This document shows, piece by piece, positions 14,740 through 21,956 of a stretch of DNA of 22,690 nucleotides; the first letter of the stretch is position 1; every line of letters starts with the position of its first letter. The DNA is from JBBQRS01 sp038214535. GTDB lineage: Bacteria > Chloroflexota > Anaerolineae > CG2-30-64-16. Under the pieces are notes generated by a model, which ran no database searches, had not been told where the DNA came from, and worked only from the letters and a program-made list of their open reading frames with translations. The position numbers were made by a program, and so were the translations under genes. Location of the stretch: the NCBI GenBank assembly GCA_038214535.1, contig JBBQRS010000078.1, forward strand, positions 1 to 22,690, in the 5' to 3' direction.

Positions 14740-15033
14740 ATGACCGTCTACCTCATCCACTTCGACGAAAAGCTCTCGCATGCCCAGCACTACCTGGGCT
14801 CGACCGCGGACCTCGCCAGCCGCCTGGACCGCCACCGCAAGGGGCAGGGCGCGCGATTGATGCAGGTCATCACCGAGTTAGGCATCCCGTGGCGCGTGGC
14901 CCGCACCTGGGACGGCGACCGCGCGCTCGAACGCGAACTCAAGCGCCAGAAGGCCTCGCCGCGCCTCTGCCCGATCTGCAACCCCCACGCCGCCAGCCAC
15001 AAGGCGTGCCCGCACGATCCCACCCCCGACTGA
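14740..15033 (+). CDS. Small GIY-YIG nuclease
   Basis: GIY-YIG proteins cut one DNA strand and occur in repair enzymes, homing endonucleases and mobile elements. The 97-aa protein carries the variant signature VYLIHF (3-8) and HYLGST (18-22 region), then an arginine in ASRLDRHRKG (Arg 28 or 31) and a catalytic glutamate in RALERELKRQ (64-66). A cysteine-rich tail CPICNPHA (77-84) with C90 and nearby His could bind zinc. There is no extra DNA-binding domain. An AGGAGG site precedes the ATG at 14740. It lies among small accessory genes. Confidence 0.8.
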   Translation: MTVYLIHFDEKLSHAQHYLGSTADLASRLDRHRKGQGARLMQVITELGIPWRVARTWDGDRALERELKRQKASPRLCPICNPHAASHKACPHDPTPD

Positions 15034-15061
15034 CCGATCACACTCACACCAGGAGAAACCC

Positions 15062-15388
15062 ATGGAACTGTTACGCACCTGGCACGCGGATGCCTTCCAC
15101 TTGTACCTGTACTACGCCGGTACCGGCTGCGGTCGCGTCCGGCTGGCCTATCGCTTCTATGACGGCCCCGACCTGATCTTCGACGGCGACGACTTCTACC
15201 CGTCGCCGCTGTACGCCTACGACGACGACCACGCCGTCGCCGCCCTGTTGGGCTTCCTGGCCTTGCAACCCGGCGATACCGACGCCGCATACTTCACCCG
15301 CTACACCGAGCCACAGTTGGAATGGGCCAAGCGCCGAGGTGAAGCCCTCAAGCTGGCAGCCCTGCACTGCTTCGGTGAGATCGCCTGA
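15062..15388 (+). CDS. Hypothetical 108-aa protein
   Basis: The ATG at 15062 (MELLRTWHADAFHLYLYYAG) follows AGGAG. The sequence is acidic and aromatic-rich in the middle (YDGPDLIFDGDDFYPSPLYA) and ends in a helical part (EWAKRRGEALKLAALHCFG). Many aspartates with tyrosines could mimic nucleic acid, as some anti-defence proteins do, but this is speculation from composition alone. Its stop overlaps the ribosome site of the next gene, so the two are coupled. Confidence 0.7.
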   Translation: MELLRTWHADAFHLYLYYAGTGCGRVRLAYRFYDGPDLIFDGDDFYPSPLYAYDDDHAVAALLGFLALQPGDTDAAYFTRYTEPQLEWAKRRGEALKLAALHCFGEIA

Positions 15389-15399
15389 AGGAGCTTCCC

Positions 15400-15663
15400 A
15401 TGATTCGCATCTACAGTCATACCGGTAAACCCATCCGGCATGCTCGCAACCTGCGCGGCATTACCGACCATGTGCGCCGTGTCGGCCTCATCCTCGCCGT
15501 GGCGTATCCGGTCGAACAGGAGCGCGGCGACCTGCTGGTGTTCTTCGGCGACGGGGCGACCTGCCACGCCGACTTCGCCAGCTACACCGTGTTGTGCCGG
15601 TGGCTCCAGGCCCGTCGCAGTTGGGCCGGCTCTCGCAGCCTCAACGGCGCCAAGCCCTTCTGA
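15400..15663 (+). CDS. Hypothetical 87-aa protein
   Basis: The ATG at 15400 (MIRIYSHTGKPIRHARNLRG) has AAGGAG overlapping the stop of the previous gene, 11 bp upstream. A basic N-terminal third is followed by an alternating beta-like segment (VGLILAVAYPV, DLLVFFGDGATCHADFASY) and a basic end. No motif is recognised. It is followed by a strong hairpin at 15699-15742. Confidence 0.7.
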   Translation: MIRIYSHTGKPIRHARNLRGITDHVRRVGLILAVAYPVEQERGDLLVFFGDGATCHADFASYTVLCRWLQARRSWAGSRSLNGAKPF

Positions 15664-15698
15664 TACCCGATTCACTGCCTTGATCTACATCTCAGTCT

Positions 15699-15742
15699 GC
15701 CCCATCCGGCGCAGCCACGCCAACGCGGCGCCGGGATGGGGC
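15699..15742. repeat. 14-bp hairpin with one bulged base
   Basis: GCCCCATCCGGCGC (15699-15712) pairs with GCGCCGGGATGGGGC (15728-15742), leaving one extra base, around a 15-base loop. It lies between two small genes. No T-run follows. It is one of the strongest of the gap hairpins. Confidence 0.75.
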
Positions 15743-15769
15743 GCCACAAGCCAAGAAAGGAAATGAGCC

Positions 15770-16000
15770 ATGACGCTCGCCATCGGACACCAGACCAACC
15801 TCGACACCATCATTCGGGCCGCTAATAACCGCGACCTCGCGGTCGTGGAATGCCAGGACAAGTTCACTCGTGAACCCGTGCCGGTACTGGCCGCGATCTA
15901 CCAGGACGCATCGGGAGAGTACGTCATCACCCCGTTGGCCCGCCTGTTCACCGGCAACCCCTATGCGGAGTTGCTCGGCCCCGGCGAGGCGGCGGCATGA
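15770..16000 (+). CDS. Small DUF6117-like protein
   Basis: This 76-aa protein starts MTLAIGHQTNLDTIIRAANN and continues DLAVVECQDKFTREPVPVLA, YVITPLARLFTGNPYAELLG. The pattern N-L-D-T-hydrophobic, D-hydrophobic-A-hydrophobic-V/M-E-C, and GNPY near the end resembles the small DUF6117 family seen on plasmids and in accessory islands. That match is from memory of the pattern. Function is unknown. An AAAGGA site precedes the ATG, and the stop overlaps the next gene's start (ATGA). Confidence 0.65.
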   Translation: MTLAIGHQTNLDTIIRAANNRDLAVVECQDKFTREPVPVLAAIYQDASGEYVITPLARLFTGNPYAELLGPGEAAA

Positions 16001-16239
16001 AACGCATCAATGCGCTCGTGATCGAACGCAGGCGCCCGGGCCGCCGCAAGCCTGAGCGCACCTGCCGCTGCGCTGCCGGCGCATACCCGCACCGTGCGGG
16101 CTCGCTGCCCGGCTGCTACGGCGAGCTGCAATGCGAGCACGGCCTGCCGCTGCACAGCCATCCCGATTACGACGGGCGCTGTCCCGATTGTGAGCGGGCC
16201 GCGGGGATCGATCTACGCTACCACGCCTGGAAGGATTGA
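15997..16239 (+). CDS. Cysteine-rich 80-aa protein, coupled to the previous gene
   Basis: The ATG at 15997 overlaps the previous stop by 4 bp. The N-terminal 22 residues are strongly basic (IERRRPGRRKPERT). Six cysteines follow: C23, C25, C40, C46 and the CPDC pair at 62-65, with several histidines between, a pattern that could hold one or two zinc ions. This suggests a small nucleic-acid-binding zinc protein, but I do not recognise the family. It is the last plus-strand gene before the convergent Spo11-like gene. Confidence 0.65.
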   Translation: MKRINALVIERRRPGRRKPERTCRCAAGAYPHRAGSLPGCYGELQCEHGLPLHSHPDYDGRCPDCERAAGIDLRYHAWKD

Positions 16240-16285
16240 CGGCTGGATCGCCAGGTAGTCACCACAGCTAACTGCAACGCGAGAC

Positions 16286-16311
16286 AGGGCAGGGCCTCTT
16301 CGCCCTGCCCT
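16286..16311. terminator. 10-bp hairpin between convergent genes (possible two-way terminator, no T-run)
   Basis: AGGGCAGGGC (16286-16295) and GCCCTGCCCT (16302-16311) are exact complements around a 6-base loop. It lies between the plus-strand stop at 16239 and the minus-strand stop at 16343. There is no T-run on either side, but the position between converging genes favours a role in ending transcription. Confidence 0.5.
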
Positions 16312-16342
16312 CCATGTCAGCCTACCACCGTCTCAGCGGTCA

Positions 16343-17320
16343 CTACAGCTCAAGCAGGTCATCCGTTGGCGGTGGTCGCGGCGCCACCTGCCTACGTGAG
16401 ACGCGCCCCGCCGGGGGCTCAGAAACCGCATCGATGTCATCCACTACCTGCACCAGGCGCGCTTGTTCCGCTGCTTCCAGTTCGCGTACAGCGTTCAGGG
16501 CATCCAGATCCAGGCGCGCTTCGACTTCCGTCGTAAGCCGGGTCCGCAGCACGCTTGCCGGGAGCGCATCCAGTTCGACCGCGATATCGCCGTACTTGGC
16601 GACGAAACCCGCCTGTCGGCTGTCGCTGCCCTTGGTCACGTCCGGCGGCAGGTGGTAGCGCCGCACATCTTCCAACGTCAAGGCGCACTTGATCAATTCG
16701 GGATCGCAGTACAAGGACGCCAACCGTTCGCGCAGGCTGCGCACCATGTCTTCACCGGACGGATCGAAGTCCCCGAAGTACAACACCGTGACATCCGGCC
16801 AGCCCTCATAGCGCTTAGCGGCGTTGTAGATACTATCCCAGCCATCGTAGCCGCGCCCCACGTTGAGGGTCACGCCATACGGCGCCAGCACATCCTCGAA
16901 GATGCCGCTCAGGGCATCCTTCTCCAGCCACACCTCGACATAGCGCGGCTGGGTGGCCCAAACGTCACGCCGGTACCAGTGCTTCATCTCCCGGGCGAAG
17001 GTCGGGACATTCTGCCACATCACCACCTCACGCGGCCGGCGCAGGCGATCCTCGATCCAGGCCCAGGGGATCGTGCCATTACGGCGCGCTTCCACCAGCA
17101 GCGTGCTGACGGCCTGGTAGCTGCTGCGTTTGTTCTCGATGACCTGTCGGGCGACCAGTTGGTAGTACACCTGGCGCACCGTCATCGGATGATCGATGGC
17201 GAGGACTGCGATCGCCGCGTCGAGCCGTTGCTGCGTTGCGGGGCGCTTGCCGCGCTGGCGGCGCAGCTGCTTCGGGTCTACCTTCTCTCGTTTCAAGCCG
17301 TCTGACAAAACCTGTTTCAT
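16343..17320 (-). CDS. Stand-alone Spo11/topoisomerase VI A-like protein with TOPRIM domain
   Basis: Topo VI A and Spo11 cut double-stranded DNA through a tyrosine in a winged-helix domain working with a TOPRIM metal site. This 325-aa protein has TVRQVYYQLVAR (47-58), which fits the T-x-R-x-x-Y-Y motif with Y53 as the likely catalytic residue, and the TOPRIM acids E133 (VWLEKDALSG) and D184/D186 (YFGDFDPSGEDM). A later VELDALPASVLRTRL segment also suits this group. I chose the ATG at 17320 (MKQVLSDGLK), 5 bases after GAAGGA; an earlier start adds 13 residues. No B-type ATPase subunit is in the window. It runs opposite to its neighbours, divergent from radC. Confidence 0.75.
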   Translation of the reverse strand: MKQVLSDGLKREKVDPKQLRRQRGKRPATQQRLDAAIAVLAIDHPMTVRQVYYQLVARQVIENKRSSYQAVSTLLVEARRNGTIPWAWIEDRLRRPREVVMWQNVPTFAREMKHWYRRDVWATQPRYVEVWLEKDALSGIFEDVLAPYGVTLNVGRGYDGWDSIYNAAKRYEGWPDVTVLYFGDFDPSGEDMVRSLRERLASLYCDPELIKCALTLEDVRRYHLPPDVTKGSDSRQAGFVAKYGDIAVELDALPASVLRTRLTTEVEARLDLDALNAVRELEAAEQARLVQVVDDIDAVSEPPAGRVSRRQVAPRPPPTDDLLEL

Positions 17321-17446
17321 GATGATCCTTCGTTCCACAAAGCCCGAACCCGTTACCAAGGGGTCTGGCGACTTGGCAGCCTGGTCTGCCTGCTACCCGA
17401 TCTGTCGTACCGTCCATTCCTCCCATTCCCGAAAGGAGTCTGAGTC

Positions 17447-18205
17447 GTGTCAACGCGTCCTAACTCGGTCAAGTCCATCACCGCCGCCGGGCAGCAATTC
17501 CGCCTGGCGATCTACGAACCCGCACCCACGCGCCAGGCGACCACCGTGCGCGAACTGCCGCCGAGCGAGCGCCCGGCCCAACGCCTGATCTGGCAGGGCG
17601 CCCAGGCCCTCAGCCTGGCCGAACTGCTCACGGTTGCCGCCGGCCTGCCCGACCTGGAGACCGCCCAGCGTCTGTTGGCCGATAACCACGGGTTGAGCGG
17701 CCTGGCCCGCCTGCCCATCTCCGAACTGCTCGAAGTCAAGGGCATCGGGGAGGCCCGCGCCGCCCAGTTGCAGGCCGCCTTCGAGTTGGGGCGTCGCCTG
17801 CTGACCGCCGCGCCCGGCGAGCGCCCGCAGGTCAAGTCGCCGGCCGATGCCGCTAACCTGGTCATGCTGGAGATGCAGGCGCTCGAACAGGAGCAGATCC
17901 GCACGATCCTGCTCGACACCAAGAACCAGGTGCTCAAGGTGCACACCGTCTACATCGGCTCGGTCAACACCGTCCCCATCCGCATCGGGGAGTTGTTCCG
18001 CGAGGCGGTGCGCCTCAACTGCGTGGCGCTCATCGTGGTACACAACCACCCCAGCGGCGACCCCACGCCCTCCCCTGAGGATGTGGCCTGCACGCGGCAG
18101 TTCGTGGAGGCGGGCCAGCTGCTTAAGATCGACGTGCTGGATCATCTGGTGATCGGGCATCAACGCTGGGTGTCGCTCAAGGAGCGCGGTCTTGGATTTA
18201 ACTAA
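17447..18205 (+). CDS. radC: RadC/JAB-domain protein
   Basis: RadC-like proteins carry a JAMM/JAB metalloprotease-like fold and are common in mobile elements and defence or anti-defence islands; their role in the cell is not settled. This 252-aa protein has a helix-hairpin-helix (LLEVKGIGEARAAQL, 94-108) and the JAMM residues HNHPSGD (199-205), with DTKNQVLK and the rest of the family core intact. The GTG start at 17447 follows AAAGGAG. Directly after the stop, the coding sequence for its last seven residues is repeated in frame (see 18179-18227). Confidence 0.93.
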   Translation: MSTRPNSVKSITAAGQQFRLAIYEPAPTRQATTVRELPPSERPAQRLIWQGAQALSLAELLTVAAGLPDLETAQRLLADNHGLSGLARLPISELLEVKGIGEARAAQLQAAFELGRRLLTAAPGERPQVKSPADAANLVMLEMQALEQEQIRTILLDTKNQVLKVHTVYIGSVNTVPIRIGELFREAVRLNCVALIVVHNHPSGDPTPSPEDVACTRQFVEAGQLLKIDVLDHLVIGHQRWVSLKERGLGFN

Positions 18206-18227
18206 AAGGAGCGCGGCCTGGGTTTTT
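18179..18227 (+). repeat. In-frame 27-bp-period duplication at the radC 3' end
   Basis: AAGGAGCGCGGTCTTGGATT (from 18179) is repeated as AAGGAGCGCGGCCTGGGTTT (from 18206), 27 bp apart. The first copy encodes KERGLGFN then a stop; the second, in the same frame, encodes KERGLGF and its own stop (TGA 18227-18229). Four base differences over 20, mostly silent, suggest that the second copy is the end of a related radC left by recombination and not a recent slip. Confidence 0.8.
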
Positions 18228-18244
18228 GAGCCTGTGCTCGCATC

Positions 18245-18294
18245 GCCTGGGTCACACGCCGCGGACCATGAGGGACCGCGCCTGTGGCCCAGGC
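18245..18294. terminator. 12-bp hairpin between radC and the convergent gene (no T-run)
   Basis: GCCTGGGTCACA (18245-18256) pairs with TGTGGCCCAGGC (18283-18294), one G-T pair, and an inner CGCGG/CCGCG stem extends it. It lies between the radC end and the minus-strand stop at 18318, a site for a two-way terminator. No U-tract follows. Confidence 0.55.
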
Positions 18295-18317
18295 ACTTCC
18301 ACATCAGGATGCATCGC

Positions 18318-18665
18318 TCAGTTGCCAGATGCATCGTCGGGCCCCCGAGCCAGGAAGATGCGTGGGCGCCAGGGGTGACCATATAAGTCTGGGTCACCCC
18401 CGACCACCCGCAGGCCGTTCTCGACCAGCCACGCGCCCATGTCTGCCAGCGGGACCTGTAAGCCGGCCGGTTCTTCAGGACTGACGCTGCCCGCTTCGGG
18501 TTGCGGCTTGAGGGCGGCCAGCAGCGCCGGCTTGTGTTCGGTCAAGGCGTCGCGCAGTTCTTCCGACAGGACTCCCTGTGGGGCCCTGACCTTGAGCCGG
18601 CCGGCGTTGTTGCTGAGTATCACGCCCAGGCGTGCCAACTTGGCGAGCAGTTCGGCAGCCGTCAT
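18318..18665 (-). CDS. TubC N-terminal docking-domain-like protein
   Basis: The first 55 residues (MTAAELLAKLARLGVILSNN, then RLKVRAPQGVLSEELRDALT and HKPALLAALK) match the small TubC-N docking fold. It was first described in polyketide/peptide synthases and is also found in proteins next to mobile-element primases. The remaining 60 residues include DMGAWLVENGLRVVGGDPDL and are not recognised. The ATG at 18665 overlaps the stop of the replication protein by 4 bp, so it is translationally coupled to it and may bind it. Length 115 aa. Confidence 0.7.
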   Translation of the reverse strand: MTAAELLAKLARLGVILSNNAGRLKVRAPQGVLSEELRDALTEHKPALLAALKPQPEAGSVSPEEPAGLQVPLADMGAWLVENGLRVVGGDPDLYGHPWRPRIFLARGPDDASGN

Positions 18666-21181
18666 AGCTCAAACTCCTCGTACTCCTCGTCAGCCTGGGC
18701 CAAGTGCCAAGTTGGGCCAAGTGGGCCAACCTGTGGTGAGGGTGGTGTTGCGCCGGCATCATCTATAATCATCGTCTCGTCATCATCTGGATCGGCTACA
18801 TCATCTCTCGTCGGGTCATCACCAGTTGCCCATAAGGGCATCGTAGGATCAGCATCATCTGGGTTAGCCCCTGTCGCTACGTCGTCATCATCGGGGGTGG
18901 TAGCCGGCATCCCGTCAGGGACCGGCACGCCGTAACTCACACACCAGTCGCGTAGATCCGCCGCGCTGATCTCCCATACCCGCGGACCCTTGCCGCCGGA
19001 GCGCGGCGGTTTCTTGAGGCGGCGCTTGGACAAGACCACCCCTACCCGCTGCGCACTCACTGAGCCAGCAGTGAGGTTGGGCAGTTCATCGTCCTTGATG
19101 AGCTGGTCGATCTCCGCGACCAGTTCGGCGGCTGTGCAGGAGAGGGTATCACCCCACGACTTGGCACAGTTGGCCCTGTTGGCCCACTTGGCACACACGG
19201 CGCGGATGACCGGTACCGTCAGGTCGCCGGTCTCGAAGTCCGGGCGTTCGTTCTGATACGCCTGGGAGAGTTGCTCCAGGCGGGTGAAGAGACCGGGCAC
19301 GCCATGCTCATCCAGCCAGAGCGCCACGGCCAGGATGGGCCGCCACGGTTCCAGATTGCGGCCCATCAGGTTGGCCCGCGCGCTCACGCGGCGGGCGTAG
19401 CCGGGGAGCTGCGCGAGATGGGCCACGCCTAACGCCCACAGGTCATCCAGCAGCCGGCGCCGGTCGTGGGGCCAGAGATCGTACTCCAGGGGATCGGCAT
19501 TGGCTTTCGCGCGATCGGCCGTGCGAATCAACGGGATCACAATACTGCGCGAGGCCAGCACGGCATCCGGCGCCTGAATCGCGGAGAAGAGCCGGGGGCA
19601 GTACGTATTGACGTAGCGCGTCCGCCAGGTCTTGTCACCGCTTAGCTCTTTTACCGGCACGGTGTTGCCCTTGCGGTTGCCGGCGAGCAGCAGGGCGCGC
19701 TTGTCCGGATCGGTCTTGCGCGGGTCGGACAGGTTCTCGGCGTCATCGAAGGCCATGGTCGCCCCGTAGTCCGCCATGTCGCGCAGGCTGGCGAAGCTGC
19801 CGCCGGCCAGGATGACCTGACCGAGGTAGGCCACCTCACAGACGACAGCCAACAGCTGGGTCTTGCCACAGCCGCGATCCCCGTTAGGCCACAGGAAGCC
19901 GATGACGGTGAAGGCGTCCAGGAACCAGGTCGCCAGCACGTAGCAGGCCACCAGTTCCGCCATCGTCCGCTGGTCGGCGAGGCTATGCTTGAAGTCGATG
20001 AAGGTCAGGATGACCTCGACCGTGCGGTTGAAGACATCGGCGGGGTCTGGACGTTCTCCGCGCCGGTAAGTCTGGAGACCTTGGGAGCTCCACAGTTTGT
20101 CGCCCGGCGGGATCTCCGGCAGATGTACTTCAGCCCCGAGGTCGTCGAGTCCAGCATCCCCACCGTCTCCAAAGACGCGCCCATCATCGCGGACCACGAA
20201 CAGCCGGCGCTCGGTTTTCACGATAGGCGGATTGTGACGGGTGACCTCGCCGGCCCTATTCAAGGATTCCGTGATCGTGACACGCGCGTGTAGCCAGGCG
20301 GCCGCGAAGGCGTGCCCTTCAAGCAGTGTCAGCGGCTTGCTGATGGTCCCTGGCGCCGCGTCGAGCAGTTCGACGAGCGGCGCGACGGGCTGAGGCGCCG
20401 GCCGGGGTGCTTCAACCAGCGCCTCCAAGTCTGGCCGCGTGTGCCCGGCTGCGAAGAAGTCGTCCACACCCTGTTTGGATCCGTCCGGAGTCGGTGGCAG
20501 GTAGACGACGGTGACGTGGGCGCCCTTGTTCGCGAGGAATTTCTTCAGGCGGCCCAGAGCATTTTGCACTTGCGGGTTGCGCGTCAGATCGGAGTCGAAG
20601 ACGATGCGCACCTCGCGATCATTCAGTGCAACAGAGTCCCAGTCCGCCAGCGCCGTCAGGCCGCCGAGATCGTTCCTACCCCGCCAGTTCCAGACGCCCA
20701 GAAGGGCGAGGGCACATAAGTCCTGTGAAGCCAAGGCATCGGCCTTCTTCTGGCCCTCCGTGATCCAGAGTGGGACGGCCGGGTTCCCGATGTTGGGACG
20801 GCATGCCGGCGGTACGTCCAGATGCGTCTGTTGGCCTTTGGGGTACTCGTACTTGAGGACCTTCTGCGGATAGGTGCCGTCCGCCAACTTGCCTTTGCGC
20901 TTGTCGTCCAGTGAGCGCGGGGCATCCGGACGCAGGACATAGACGCCGTTGCTGCCGTTCACGCCGTGCAGGGGAATCACGAGCCCTGCACGGCATTGGG
21001 CAGAGGCGAAGCCAAGCGCGCCCAGCTCAGTCTTGTCCGTGATAGTGCGATACCCGCGCGCGGCGATGACCGCGTCGCTGATGGCCGAAGCGGTGCGCAG
21101 CATCTCCCGATGGTGCGGGGAAAGCTGCGCAGATGCTTGCACGGCGTTCGGGTTGGTGGTAGAATCAGGTTGAGTGGTCAT
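18662..21181 (-). CDS. DUF3854 (TOPRIM-like) primase-helicase replication protein
   Basis: The 839-aa protein combines a DUF3854 TOPRIM-like N-terminal half with a helicase/ATPase and a winged-helix-like end. Seen: WITEGQKKADAL (139-150), VFDSD (194-198), VYLPPTPDGSKQGVDDFF (226-243), Walker A GDRGCGKT (434-441), Walker B-like MAFDDAENL (476-484), and a DUF3631-like segment around NLEPWRPILAVALWL. The last 90 or so residues are strongly acidic (DDD and PDD runs) and end EEYEEFEL, unlike the rest. Such proteins start DNA copying for plasmids, phage and satellites. It overlaps the upstream 64-aa gene by 17 bp and the downstream gene by 4 bp. Confidence 0.85.
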   Translation of the reverse strand: MTTQPDSTTNPNAVQASAQLSPHHREMLRTASAISDAVIAARGYRTITDKTELGALGFASAQCRAGLVIPLHGVNGSNGVYVLRPDAPRSLDDKRKGKLADGTYPQKVLKYEYPKGQQTHLDVPPACRPNIGNPAVPLWITEGQKKADALASQDLCALALLGVWNWRGRNDLGGLTALADWDSVALNDREVRIVFDSDLTRNPQVQNALGRLKKFLANKGAHVTVVYLPPTPDGSKQGVDDFFAAGHTRPDLEALVEAPRPAPQPVAPLVELLDAAPGTISKPLTLLEGHAFAAAWLHARVTITESLNRAGEVTRHNPPIVKTERRLFVVRDDGRVFGDGGDAGLDDLGAEVHLPEIPPGDKLWSSQGLQTYRRGERPDPADVFNRTVEVILTFIDFKHSLADQRTMAELVACYVLATWFLDAFTVIGFLWPNGDRGCGKTQLLAVVCEVAYLGQVILAGGSFASLRDMADYGATMAFDDAENLSDPRKTDPDKRALLLAGNRKGNTVPVKELSGDKTWRTRYVNTYCPRLFSAIQAPDAVLASRSIVIPLIRTADRAKANADPLEYDLWPHDRRRLLDDLWALGVAHLAQLPGYARRVSARANLMGRNLEPWRPILAVALWLDEHGVPGLFTRLEQLSQAYQNERPDFETGDLTVPVIRAVCAKWANRANCAKSWGDTLSCTAAELVAEIDQLIKDDELPNLTAGSVSAQRVGVVLSKRRLKKPPRSGGKGPRVWEISAADLRDWCVSYGVPVPDGMPATTPDDDDVATGANPDDADPTMPLWATGDDPTRDDVADPDDDETMIIDDAGATPPSPQVGPLGPTWHLAQADEEYEEFEL

Positions 21182-21359
21182 TCAGATCGCTCCCATGTGC
21201 CGCTCCAGGTCCCGCCAGGTCCGAGGGAGCGGCATATGCTTTTTCAGTGGATTCCACTTCTTGTGCATGTTCGAGTATTCTCAGATAGATACGCGCCAAA
21301 ATTTTCCCTATGTCCGGGCTCAGCGCGTTGCTCGAAGTTCGTTCGGGCATATCAGCCAT
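21165..21359 (-). CDS. Hypothetical 64-aa protein in the replication operon
   Basis: I chose the ATG at 21359 (MADMPERTSSNALSPDIGKI), since it overlaps the end of the 68-aa gene by 8 bases in a way typical of coupled translation and follows GAGGAG closely. A longer frame to 21494 would lie over that gene. The middle (ILARIYLRILEHAQEVE) is an amphipathic helix and the end is Pro/Gly/Ala-rich. It overlaps the replication protein start by 17 bp. No family is recognised; a small accessory factor of the primase is possible. Confidence 0.6.
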   Translation of the reverse strand: MADMPERTSSNALSPDIGKILARIYLRILEHAQEVESTEKAYAAPSDLAGPGAAHGSDLNDHST

Positions 21360-21558
21360 GCTCCTCTCCATGATCGTTGGTCCGCTTCCACGTCGTTTGA
21401 TCCATTCCTTCTGGTTCCGTCCGCAGTTTCCCGCGCCGCACGAGTGCTTCGCGCGTGAGCAACCGCAGCTGATCCTGAGGTGTTCGCAACTCATGAGTTG
21501 CCAGTTCTATCAGCGCCCCAAATTCGTCCCGCCCCAATGTGACTACTACCCGCGGCAT
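21352..21558 (-). CDS. Small possible ribbon-helix-helix-type regulator
   Basis: This 68-aa protein starts MPRVVVTLGRDEFGALIELA and goes on HELRTPQDQLRLLTREALVR, then a basic and hydrophilic tail. A short beta strand followed by two helices resembles the Arc/CopG type, though the second helix also recalls plasmid copy-control proteins; no firm family is assigned. The ATG at 21558 follows AAAGGAG. It is the first gene of the replication operon, a usual place for an autoregulator, and an inverted repeat covers its ribosome binding site. Confidence 0.65.
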   Translation of the reverse strand: MPRVVVTLGRDEFGALIELATHELRTPQDQLRLLTREALVRRGKLRTEPEGMDQTTWKRTNDHGEEHG

Positions 21559-21561
21559 GAG

Positions 21562-21580
21562 CTAACTCCTTTCATGTTAG
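21562..21580. promoter_or_regulatory. Inverted repeat over the ribosome site of the 68-aa gene
   Basis: CTAAC (21562-21566) and GTTAG (21576-21580) flank TCCTTTCAT, the complement of the Shine-Dalgarno region. CTCCT/AGGAG also pair in an alternative register. It could hide the ribosome site in the mRNA or serve as an operator for the encoded protein. Five-base arms alone are weak evidence. Confidence 0.35.
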
Positions 21581-21581
21581 G

Positions 21582-21956
21582 AGATACTGTAACAAAGTGG
21601 GTACTAGGGCCGCCAGACCGTTTTTGCGTGGGAGGGACAGCAGATTTGGCGATTCTCGGATCGATAGAGTGGCAAACTGCGAGGGAGTGCGTGGGAAAGT
21701 GCTAGGGAGAATAGCTACATAAGATGTTCACAGATCGAGGTGCAAACTCGACTCATAGATCATAGTCAGTTGGCATTTGGAAGGGAACGGAGTGTGGTGC
21801 TGAGCGAATGACAAATGCGGAGGAATAGAAGTTCGTGGTCACTGGCTGCCATTGCGCGTTGGGGTTTCGCGCGGCTCAGACGATATCGAGGGTCAACGAG
21901 CAAGTCAGTTAAGGGCCACAAGACTGGAACAGACAGCTTGAAAAATGCGATAGCGC
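21582..21956. other. Gap of about 370 bp with no supported gene
   Basis: This stretch is richer in A and T than the rest of the window. It probably holds the promoter of the minus-strand replication operon. I see no clear -35/-10 pair, no iterons, and no tRNA. Short frames on both strands here have no ribosome site and no protein-like pattern. Confidence 0.5.

Noticed and set aside
16463..17305. A 280-aa plus-strand frame opposite the Spo11-like gene
   Set aside because: Shadow of the minus-strand gene, which has clear motifs and a ribosome site.
17450..18397. A 315-aa minus-strand frame opposite radC
   Set aside because: Antisense shadow; radC motifs on the plus strand are decisive.
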